Assembly: GCF_042643485.1 (NCBI RefSeq)
Contig: NZ_JBHRSJ010000031.1
Coordinates: forward strand, 1 to 64,000
Source: Azotobacter bryophylli
Lineage (GTDB): Bacteria > Pseudomonadota > Gammaproteobacteria > Pseudomonadales > Pseudomonadaceae
Reading direction: 5' to 3'
DNA: 64,000 bases
Part shown: positions 34,785 through 42,112 of the stretch, in pieces
Position numbering within the stretch: position 1 is the first letter of the stretch
How the letters are laid out: every line of letters begins with the position of its first letter
Notes under the pieces: model-generated
The model's database searches: none
The model's input: only the letters and a program-made list of their open reading frames with translations
What the model was told of the DNA's origin: nothing
Made by a program: the position numbers and the translations under genes

Positions 34785-36074
34785 ATGCAGAAGAAACCAC
34801 AGATGGTGGAAGCCGTGATGTTTTTCAGCGAAGGGGGTATCGCTAAGGAAATGCTGCTTCCGGAGTTCGAGGCTGTGCTCGACGGCGTCGTCAATCTGCC
34901 CGAATTGGCCGACCAGCAAATTCGATTGGCCCATGTCCTGATCAATTCGCGTCTGCAGGTGCAGACCTGTGTCTTCTTCTATCTGGACTTCGACGACAGC
35001 GGTGCGGCCGATCCAGGCTGGAACCTACCTCTACGGCGCCTGGCTGATCGAGGTGAGACGGGGCCCGACCTCGGGGCTGGCCCGATCCGCCTGGTCTGTC
35101 GCAGTCGGTGTCCGGTTCCCTGGCACCAGATGCACCTGTGGGATCCTGAGCCGAACGATCTGCTCCTGCTACGCGATGCGGTCAGGCGCAACCAGCTCGG
35201 TCTTCTCTGCGAGGAGGAATTACCCCCCCGTACCGCCAGATCCCTGACGAAAGAGGATGCCCACAGGGGTGCCGCTGACTCGGACGGAGAGCGCCTGAAG
35301 GCGGCGCGGCTGATCAAGCGGCAGCGCCAACACCTTCAGGATCTGAACCGTGAGCACTCGGAGGCTCTGGCCAGGTTGCAATTGGCCGCAGATGAGCGGG
35401 AGAAGCGCTCTCAGGCCGAGATTCGGCAATTGCGCGCCGCCCTGTGCGGGCAGCAGGGGGCCAACGCCAGTCTCGTGGAGCAGCTACAGGTGAAGGCGGA
35501 AAGCCTCGAGCAAACTCGTGAGGCGCTAGCCCGGTTGGCCGAGCTGGAGGTATCCCGGCGTAACGAGCTGGAGGCGGTAAGCGGGCAGATCCATAACGAG
35601 ATGGAGGCTCGGGTGGCCGAACTGCAGAGGCGGATCAAGCTGCGAGATGCTGAATGCTTCACTCTTAACGATCAGAAAGCTCGGATGCAAGAAGAACTCG
35701 ACCGGCTCAAGGGGGAGCTAGAGCGGCAAGCAGCGCAGGGAGTGGAGCGGGTGCTCGGACAGTTGGCGCAGCAGGGCATGGTGTTCGTCGTCTACCATCC
35801 GGGGGCTGGCCACCTTACGATACCCTTGCAGGATATCGCCCGCTACTTGGAGAACCCCATGGCTTATGCTGCCGCCAAGTGTTTCGTCGGCGAAGAGCAG
35901 TACCGCCAATGGCTGAGTCACTTCCAGCAGCCTACTTGCGAGGCCGTGCTGACCAGTGGCGGTCGATGCGCGCTACCGATCGACCGGATCGACAGTCCCG
36001 CTCGCTTCGTCAGTGGCGAGTCCAATTGCTGCTCCCGGCATCGAGCCGGCAATCGCCTGCGCAATGCCAGCTGA
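34785..36074 (+). CDS. Coiled-coil protein of unknown function
   Basis: A protein of 429 residues. An N-terminal globular part (1-150) carries VEAVMFFSEGGIAKEMLLPE; a long coiled coil follows (about 175-335, heptad-rich Arg/Glu/Leu/Gln). The C-terminal part includes VFVVYHPGAGHLTIPLQDI and ends with Cys residues. ATG at 34785 has AAGGGA eight bases upstream. It overlaps the next gene by about 11 bases. I do not recognise a named family with certainty; PAO1 has a conserved hypothetical gene in this neighbourhood. Confidence 0.8.
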   Translation: MQKKPQMVEAVMFFSEGGIAKEMLLPEFEAVLDGVVNLPELADQQIRLAHVLINSRLQVQTCVFFYLDFDDSGAADPGWNLPLRRLADRGETGPDLGAGPIRLVCRSRCPVPWHQMHLWDPEPNDLLLLRDAVRRNQLGLLCEEELPPRTARSLTKEDAHRGAADSDGERLKAARLIKRQRQHLQDLNREHSEALARLQLAADEREKRSQAEIRQLRAALCGQQGANASLVEQLQVKAESLEQTREALARLAELEVSRRNELEAVSGQIHNEMEARVAELQRRIKLRDAECFTLNDQKARMQEELDRLKGELERQAAQGVERVLGQLAQQGMVFVVYHPGAGHLTIPLQDIARYLENPMAYAAAKCFVGEEQYRQWLSHFQQPTCEAVLTSGGRCALPIDRIDSPARFVSGESNCCSRHRAGNRLRNAS

Positions 36075-37026
36075 ACTCGTCGGCATGCAGATCGACTGGT
36101 CGCCGCAGGCGCCATTGCAGCCTCTGCGCCTAGGCTGGCTGGTCGCTGCCGGAGTAGACGTCGGCCTTTTGCGTCTGGATCTGATCGATCCGCTGATTTC
36201 CGGTAACAAATGGTTCAAGCTCGCGCCGCACCTGGCGAATGCCATGCGAAGCGGTGCCCGAGGTTTGATCAGTCTCGGCGGTCCCCATTCCAACCATCTG
36301 CATGCCCTGGCGGCTGCGGGGCAGCGTTTCGGCTTCGCCACGGCGGGACTGTTGCGCGGCGAAGCGCAGGACACTCCGACGGTGCGCGACCTGCAGTCCT
36401 TCGGCATGACCCTGCACTGGCTGGGCTATGGCGGCTATCGCGAGCGCCATCGGGACGGTTTCTGGAGTGCTTGGCGCGAACGCCATCCCGATCTGCACCC
36501 GGTTCCGGAAGGGGGCGGCGGATTTCCTGGTGCGCTCGGTTGCACCGTCCTGCGGGAAATGGTGCAGTGCCAACTGGCGGAACTCGGCTGGGGCGACTAT
36601 GACGGCTGGTGGCTGGCCGCCGGAACCGGGACCACCGCCGCAGGGCTGATCATCGCCGAGGCGGGCGCACGTCCGGTGCATGTGGCCCTGGCTGTGCCGG
36701 AGCGCCACGGGGTAGCGCCGCAGGTCAAGGCGATTCTCGCCGAGGCAGGTTTAGTCGATGGCGGCTACCGTTTGCTCGATGCCTGCCGTGGCGGCTTCGC
36801 CAGGCTGGATGCGGAGCTGGCGCGCTTCATTCTGGATTGCGAGCGCGAGGCGGGCATCCCGCTCGATCCGCTCTATACCGGCAAGGCCCTACTGGCGTTG
36901 CGAGATCAGGTCGGGAGCGGTGCATTTGCCCGCGGTACCCGGTTGGTCTTCGTGCATACTGGCGGGCTTCAGGGACGCAGGGCGCTGGAGGAGCGCATCC
37001 AGGCGCTGGCGGCGCGAGTCAGCTAG
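36064..37026 (+). CDS. PLP-dependent D-cysteine desulfhydrase / ACC deaminase-like enzyme
   Basis: A protein of 320 residues, tryptophan-synthase-beta fold (fold type II PLP). PLP Lys49 is in ISGNKWFKL, followed by LISLGGPHSNHLHALAAAG (substrate Ser/Asn loop), the GTGTTAAGL phosphate cup and DPLYTGKAL. Members deaminate D-cysteine or ACC; the short GG-PHSNH loop fits the YedO/D-cysteine desulfhydrase side rather than true AcdS. The start at 36064 overlaps the previous gene; ATG 36085 is an alternative. Its end overlaps the convergent DUF1853 gene by eight bases. Confidence 0.82.
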   Translation: MPAELVGMQIDWSPQAPLQPLRLGWLVAAGVDVGLLRLDLIDPLISGNKWFKLAPHLANAMRSGARGLISLGGPHSNHLHALAAAGQRFGFATAGLLRGEAQDTPTVRDLQSFGMTLHWLGYGGYRERHRDGFWSAWRERHPDLHPVPEGGGGFPGALGCTVLREMVQCQLAELGWGDYDGWWLAAGTGTTAAGLIIAEAGARPVHVALAVPERHGVAPQVKAILAEAGLVDGGYRLLDACRGGFARLDAELARFILDCEREAGIPLDPLYTGKALLALRDQVGSGAFARGTRLVFVHTGGLQGRRALEERIQALAARVS

Positions 37027-38026
37027 ATCCAGAGGTATCCTTCCTTGCAGGACCTGGCGGCAGCGGGACGCCTGCATCGGTTCTTTCCGGCCAGTTATCG
37101 CTGACCAGGAATACCCGCTCGGCCTCCAGCCAGCTCCTTCCGTTCTCCTTCTCCGGTTCCAGTCGGGCCAGCAATTGCGGCGGCGACTGAGGGGGCAGGT
37201 TGTCGAGCCAGGCAGTGAAGGTGTCCGCGCTCCACACATCCGTCCCGCTAATCCTCGCCGGTGCCAGCCAGGCCCGTCGTGGCAGGGGTTGCCAGCGTCC
37301 ATCCGGGCTGGTCGCGAGCAGTTCCGGCAACGCCGCCCGGTGCAGCCAGCGGCCGCGCAGGTGGGACGGGCTGGCGCCGGAGGGGGCGGCACAGCCTGGC
37401 GGCCAGGGATAGAACAGGTATCCGCCCAGCCAAAGTTCGGCCGTCAGATGGTCGATGCTGAGTGCGTCCAGTGCGTCCCGGGCCGCAGCGCTTGTCGAAA
37501 GGGGCAGCTGATGCTGGCTCAGGTGCTGCAACTTGCGCGCGAGACGATCCTGGCTGTCGGGACCGAGCCAGAGCTCCGGATCGCGTCCGTCACCCTTGGG
37601 CGGGCCGAAGTAGAGCTTGATCGCCAGCTCCTGGTGATGCACGCCTTCTTCGTCGCGCAGCAGCAGATCCAGTTCGCCCAGGGTATGACCGCTCCGACGG
37701 ATCGGCAGATTGGCGGCCAGCAGCCGGATGTCCGGCGCCCGGCTCAGGGCGAATTGCCAGAGCCGTTCATAGTAGAGCCCCAGGCGGCGCGTCGGATGAC
37801 TGGCGAGCCAGGCTTCCAGTGCCGAGCCGTCATCGTCCTGGGCGATCAGCCAGTCGGCCAGGCGCCCCGGCTCGCGGCTCCAGCGGCTTGCCGTCAGGGG
37901 GTGGCGCTGGGGCCAGGGCGTGGCTTCAAGCAGCGGCGGGGAGGTCAGAGCCCAGGCCAGATCGCGCACGTCAGGATGGCTGAGGCGCTGGGGAAGATCG
38001 GCGAGGTCGCTGAAAAGGGTCGTCAT
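37019..38026 (-). CDS. DUF1853 family protein
   Basis: A protein of 335 residues. The conserved DUF1853 features include LYYERLWQFAL, the nuclease-like GELDLLLRD...HHQELAIKLYFG, and ELWLGGYLFYPW. The E-x-D-(x)n-E-x-K pattern recalls the PD-(D/E)XK nuclease fold; that is inference. ATG at 38026 gives MTTLFSDLADLPQRL. It is convergent with the PLP enzyme and divergent from nadK, whose ATG is about 90 bases away. Confidence 0.85.
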   Translation of the reverse strand: MTTLFSDLADLPQRLSHPDVRDLAWALTSPPLLEATPWPQRHPLTASRWSREPGRLADWLIAQDDDGSALEAWLASHPTRRLGLYYERLWQFALSRAPDIRLLAANLPIRRSGHTLGELDLLLRDEEGVHHQELAIKLYFGPPKGDGRDPELWLGPDSQDRLARKLQHLSQHQLPLSTSAAARDALDALSIDHLTAELWLGGYLFYPWPPGCAAPSGASPSHLRGRWLHRAALPELLATSPDGRWQPLPRRAWLAPARISGTDVWSADTFTAWLDNLPPQSPPQLLARLEPEKENGRSWLEAERVFLVSDNWPERTDAGVPLPPGPARKDTSGSS

Positions 38027-38114
38027 TGCGCAAGCATAACCAGCGGTTTGCCGCTCTGCCCGGCTTTCGCCCATAATCGCTCAACTTAGCCGTCAGCCCC
38101 TTTGCAGGAGTCCC

Positions 38115-39002
38115 ATGGAGCAGTTTCGCAATATCGGCATCATCGGCCGTCTGGGCAGCTCCCAGGCGCTGGAGACCATTCGACGGCTGAAGAGATTCCT
38201 GCTCGACCGGCATCTGCACGTCATCCTCGAAGAGAGCATCGCCGAGGTCCTCCCCGGGCACGGCCTGCAGGTTTCCTCGCGCAAGCAACTGGGCGAGGTC
38301 TGCGATCTGGTCATCGTGGTCGGTGGCGACGGCAGCATGCTCGGCGCGGCCCGTGCCCTGGCCCGTTACCGGGTGCCGGTGCTGGGTATCAACCGCGGCA
38401 GCTTGGGCTTTCTCACCGACATCCGTCCCGACGAGCTGGAAGTGAAGGTGGCGGAGGTTCTTGAGGGCCAGTACAGCGTCGAGAGCCGTTTCCTGCTGGA
38501 GGCGCAGGTGCGGCGCAAGCTCGAGCCGATCGGCCAGGGCGATGCGCTGAACGACGTGGTGCTGCATCCCGGCAAGTCGACGCGGATGATCGAATTCGAG
38601 TTGTACATCGACGGTCACTTCGTCTGCAGCCAGAAGGCCGACGGCCTGATCGTGGCCACGCCCACCGGCTCCACCGCCTACGCCCTGTCCGCCGGCGGGC
38701 CGATCATGCATCCGAAGCTGGATGCCATCGTCATAGTGCCCATGTATCCGCACACACTGTCCAGCCGGCCCATCGTGGTCGATGGCAACAGCGAGCTGAA
38801 GGTCGTGGTGTCACCGAACATGCAGATCTATCCCCAGGTTTCCTGCGACGGGCAGAATCATTTCACTTGCTCCCCGGGCGACATCATCACCATTCGCAAG
38901 AAACCGCAGAAGCTGCAGCTGATCCATCCGCTCGATCACAGCTACTACGAGATCTGCCGGACCAAGCTGGGCTGGGGCAGCCGTCTCGGGGCGGGTGATT
39001 GA
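38115..39002 (+). CDS. nadK: NAD kinase
   Basis: A protein of 295 residues. It phosphorylates NAD to NADP. GGDGS (70-74) is the hallmark catalytic motif; the family segments NRGSLGFLTD, LNDVVLH, and ADGLIVATPTGSTAYALSAGGPI are intact. GCAGGAG lies upstream of the ATG. The stop overlaps the frame of the following phosphatase gene, suggesting coupling. Confidence 0.97.
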   Translation: MEQFRNIGIIGRLGSSQALETIRRLKRFLLDRHLHVILEESIAEVLPGHGLQVSSRKQLGEVCDLVIVVGGDGSMLGAARALARYRVPVLGINRGSLGFLTDIRPDELEVKVAEVLEGQYSVESRFLLEAQVRRKLEPIGQGDALNDVVLHPGKSTRMIEFELYIDGHFVCSQKADGLIVATPTGSTAYALSAGGPIMHPKLDAIVIVPMYPHTLSSRPIVVDGNSELKVVVSPNMQIYPQVSCDGQNHFTCSPGDIITIRKKPQKLQLIHPLDHSYYEICRTKLGWGSRLGAGD

Positions 39003-39004
39003 GC

Positions 39005-39991
39005 ATGCTGGCGGACCCCGCGCGCAGCTATGACCTGATCGGTGACGTGCACGGCTGCGCCCGCACGCTCGAGGCGCTGCTCGAGCGTCTCGGCTACCGC
39101 CGGCAGGGGGGAGTCTGGCGTCATCCCTGGCGCCAGGTGATCTTTCTCGGCGATATCGTCGATCGCGGCCCGCGCATCCGCGAAGCCCTGCATCTGGTCC
39201 ACGACATGGTGGAGGCGGATCAGGCCCTGTGCATCATGGGCAACCACGAATTCAACCTGCTGGCCTGGTCCACCCCGGCACCGCCGGACAGCGCCCGGAA
39301 ATACGTGCGCGAACGCACGCCCAGGCACGAACGGGCACTGCGCCAGACCCTCGACCAGTTCGCCGACCATCCGGCCGACCTGCACGATTTTCTCGCCTGG
39401 TTCTACCGGCTGCCGTTGTTCCTCGACGCCGAGCGTTTCCGCGTGGTGCACGCCTGCTGGGATACCAGCCTGATCGATGCCGTGCGCCGGCGCTATCCGG
39501 AGGGGCGGATCGACGAGCCCTTCCTGCTTGCCGCGGCGCACCCGGGCAGTTTCGCCACCCAGGTCTTCGACCGTTTGCTGCGCGGCATCAACATACGCCT
39601 GCCGCGGGGGCTCACCATGACCAGCCGGGACGGCTTCACCCGCGCCTTCTTCCGCAGCAAGTTCTGGGAGGAGGATCCGCAGACCTACGGCGACATCGTC
39701 TTCCAGCCGGACGCCCTGCCCGTGCAGGTGGCGCAGACCCCGCTGCCCCCGCTGCAGAAGGCCGAGCTGCTGTCGTACGGTTCGGACGAGCCGCCGCTGT
39801 TCGTCGGCCACTACTGGCGCCAAGGCCATCCGGCGTTGATCCGGCCGAACCTGGCGTGTCTCGACTACAGCGCCGTGATGTACGGAAAGCTGCTGGCCTA
39901 CCGGCTGGATCAGGAGACCCGGCTCGACCCGGGCAAGTTCGTCTGGGTCGACGTGGAGCGTCCGGAGAGTCCCCATGAATGGTGCGATTGA
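39005..39991 (+). CDS. Calcineurin-like metallophosphatase
   Basis: A protein of 328 residues with the metal-binding motifs of the PPP/ApaH class: GDVHGC, GDIVDRGP, GNHEFN, and a later VVHACWD and FVGHYW. It is probably a serine/threonine or dinucleotide phosphatase. ATG at 39005 is used; TTG at 38999 would overlap the nadK stop. It overlaps the following rhomboid gene by 17 bases. The nadK-phosphatase-rhomboid order matches PAO1. Confidence 0.87.
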   Translation: MLADPARSYDLIGDVHGCARTLEALLERLGYRRQGGVWRHPWRQVIFLGDIVDRGPRIREALHLVHDMVEADQALCIMGNHEFNLLAWSTPAPPDSARKYVRERTPRHERALRQTLDQFADHPADLHDFLAWFYRLPLFLDAERFRVVHACWDTSLIDAVRRRYPEGRIDEPFLLAAAHPGSFATQVFDRLLRGINIRLPRGLTMTSRDGFTRAFFRSKFWEEDPQTYGDIVFQPDALPVQVAQTPLPPLQKAELLSYGSDEPPLFVGHYWRQGHPALIRPNLACLDYSAVMYGKLLAYRLDQETRLDPGKFVWVDVERPESPHEWCD

Positions 39992-40835
39992 GGTCCTGCG
40001 GTTGCCGCAGGGCACGGACCTGAGCGGCTTCGTCGCCCTGTTGCGGAACCTGAGCGTGCCCCATCGGGTCAGCCTCGACGGCGGCGATCAGGTGCTCTGG
40101 GTGCCGGACCAGCAATTGGCGGTCGAGGTGGGCGAACTCTACGCGCGCTTCCCGCAGGGCAATCCTCGCTTCCAGTCGCTCGAGCCGCCGCGGGAAACCG
40201 ACACCTTCTTCCGTCAGTTGCGCCGCCGCCCGCTCTGCGCGCTGATGCTGCTGCTGACCCTGGCGGTCGCGGCCTTGACCGGACTCGGAGAGAACTTCGA
40301 CGCCATCCGCTGGTTGAGCTTCCAGGATTTCCGCATCCAGGGCGATTACCTCTACTTCGTGCCGCTGCAGGAGAGTCTCCATGCCGGGCAGTGGTGGCGC
40401 TTGCTGACGCCGATGCTGATCCATTTCGGCTGGCTGCACCTGACCATGAACACCCTCTGGTACTGGGAGCTGGGGCGACGCATCGAAGCCCTGCAGGGCG
40501 GCCTGGTGCTGCTGGCGCTGACGCTGCTGTTCGGCCTGGTGTCGAATCTGGCGCAATACCTGGTCGGCGGCTCGGCGCTGTTCGGCGGCTTGTCCGGCGT
40601 GCTCTACGGCCTGCTCGGGCACTGCTGGATCTATCACAAGCTCGCGCCCAGTACGGCCTATCGCCTTCCGCCGGGCGTGGTGGTGATGATGCTGGTCTGG
40701 CTGCTGGTCTGTCTCTCCGGTCTGGTCACCGTGCTGGGGCTGGGTACCATCGCCAACGCCGCGCATGTCGGCGGGTTGCTCGCCGGCTGCCTGACCGGAG
40801 CAGTGGGCGGCGCCTGGGCGCGCCGAGGGCACTGA
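39975..40835 (+). CDS. glpG: Rhomboid-family intramembrane serine protease
   Basis: A protein of 286 residues. A cytosolic N-terminal domain (1-85) is followed by six transmembrane helices. Catalytic Ser207 in GGLSGVLYG and His264 in NAAHVGGLLAG form the dyad; H150/N159 in HFGWLHLTMNTLWYWELG supply the oxyanion-stabilising residues. It cleaves membrane proteins in the inner membrane. It overlaps the preceding phosphatase gene. Confidence 0.92.
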   Translation: MNGAIEVLRLPQGTDLSGFVALLRNLSVPHRVSLDGGDQVLWVPDQQLAVEVGELYARFPQGNPRFQSLEPPRETDTFFRQLRRRPLCALMLLLTLAVAALTGLGENFDAIRWLSFQDFRIQGDYLYFVPLQESLHAGQWWRLLTPMLIHFGWLHLTMNTLWYWELGRRIEALQGGLVLLALTLLFGLVSNLAQYLVGGSALFGGLSGVLYGLLGHCWIYHKLAPSTAYRLPPGVVVMMLVWLLVCLSGLVTVLGLGTIANAAHVGGLLAGCLTGAVGGAWARRGH

Positions 40836-40898
40836 GCATGGCAGGCCCGGTCGCATGGGGTAGAATGCCAGCTTGAATCCAGTCGGGAGTCTTGCCCC

Positions 40899-41162
40899 AT
40901 GCCGTCCTTCAAGGAAATGATCGAGAACATCACCCCTGAGATCTACCAGAACCTCAAGCTGGCCGTGGAGATCGGCAAGTGGCCGGATGGCCGCAAGCTG
41001 ACCCAGGAGCAGAAGGAGCTGAGCCTGCAGGCGATGATCGCCTGGGAGATCCAGAACCTGCCCGAGGATCAGCGCACCGGCTACATGGGCGAGCAGCACT
41101 GCGGCTCCCACGCCGAGCCGATCCCGAACCTGCTGTTCAAGTCCTCGGATACCCTGCATTGA
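40899..41162 (+). CDS. DUF1315/YeaC-like small protein
   Basis: A protein of 87 residues. It matches the YeaC family: MIENITPEIYQNLKLAVEIGKWPDG, then LTQEQKELSLQAMIAWE and a terminal Cys/His segment. The function is unknown. Its TGA shares bases with the next ATG (TGATG), so the two genes are probably translated together. Confidence 0.88.
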   Translation: MPSFKEMIENITPEIYQNLKLAVEIGKWPDGRKLTQEQKELSLQAMIAWEIQNLPEDQRTGYMGEQHCGSHAEPIPNLLFKSSDTLH

Positions 41163-41989
41163 TGGCTGAGCTCGGGCGCGGTGCCCTGAACAAGATGGCG
41201 GTGCGCCTGGGCGATCCGGTGCAATACGCCTTTCGCCTGGGCGAGGAGGAGGTGCCGGTCAATCCGCTGATCGGCAAGTCCCTGCGTCTGGAGTACCTCG
41301 GCGAGATCCATTGCACCCACTGCGGACGCCGGACCAACAAGAGCTTCAGCCAGGGCTACTGCTATCCCTGCTTCAAGAAGCTGCCGCAGTGCGACAGCTG
41401 TATCGTCAGCCCGGAGAAGTGCCATCATGAACTCGGTACCTGCCGCGATCCGCAGTGGGGCGAGCAGTTCTGCATGACCGACCATGTCGTCTACCTGGCC
41501 AACTCCTCCGGCATCAAGGTGGGCATCACCCGCGCCACCCAACTGCCGACCCGCTGGCTCGATCAGGGCGCGAGCCAGGCCCTGCCGATCCTGCGCGTCG
41601 CCACCCGCCAGCAGTCCGGGCTGGTGGAGGACCTGCTGCGCAGCCAAGTCGCCGATCGCACCAACTGGCGTGCGCTGCTCAAGGGCGATGCCGTGCCGGT
41701 GGATCTGGCCGCGGTGCGCGAGCAGCTCTTCGACGGTTGCCGGGAAGGGCTCGAAGCCCTGCAGCGGCGTTTCGGCCTGCAGGCGATCCAGTTGCTGGCC
41801 GATGCCGAGACGATGGAGATTCGCTATCCGGTCGAGGTCTATCCGAGCAAGATCGCCAGTTTCGATCTGGACAAGACGCCCGTGGTGGAAGGTACCCTGC
41901 TGGGCATCAAGGGCCAGTACCTGATCTTCGATACCGGCGTGATCAACATCCGCAAGTACACCGCCTATCAACTGGCGGTTTCCGCTTAG
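41162..41989 (+). CDS. DUF2797 family protein with Cys-rich zinc-binding N-terminus
   Basis: A protein of 275 residues. Four or more Cys pairs in the N-terminal third (CTHCGRR, CYPCFKKLPQCDSC, EKCHHELGTC) suggest zinc binding. The core YLANSSGIKVGITR, then PTRWLDQGA, resembles a GIY-YIG-like segment found in DUF2797. The function is unknown. It is coupled to the YeaC-like gene by a TGATG overlap and followed by an inverted repeat pair. Confidence 0.85.
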   Translation: MAELGRGALNKMAVRLGDPVQYAFRLGEEEVPVNPLIGKSLRLEYLGEIHCTHCGRRTNKSFSQGYCYPCFKKLPQCDSCIVSPEKCHHELGTCRDPQWGEQFCMTDHVVYLANSSGIKVGITRATQLPTRWLDQGASQALPILRVATRQQSGLVEDLLRSQVADRTNWRALLKGDAVPVDLAAVREQLFDGCREGLEALQRRFGLQAIQLLADAETMEIRYPVEVYPSKIASFDLDKTPVVEGTLLGIKGQYLIFDTGVINIRKYTAYQLAVSA

Positions 41990-41994
41990 TTTTT

Positions 41995-42100
41995 GCTCCC
42001 TCGCCCTGTGGCGAGGGTCTGGGAGAGAGGGGCGGGACTGCCGGCCCGTTACGCCTCTGCTCCTCACCCATCCCTCGTCCCAGCGGGAGAGGGCGTTGAA
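41995..42100. repeat. Inverted pair of REP-like elements between DUF2797 and pepN
   Basis: The left unit holds CCCTCGCC-CTGT-GGCGAGGG (41998-42017), then TCTGGGAGAGAGG. The right unit (about 42063-42096) reads in the opposite direction as CCCTCTCCC-GCTG-GGACGAGGG, then ATGGGTGAGGAG. Both match the dispersed CCTC-hairpin-GAGGG...TGGG.GAG repeat type seen in many Pseudomonas and Xanthomonas genomes, arranged head-to-head as a BIME-like unit. Confidence 0.75.
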
Positions 42101-42112
42101 TGGAGCTGAAAG

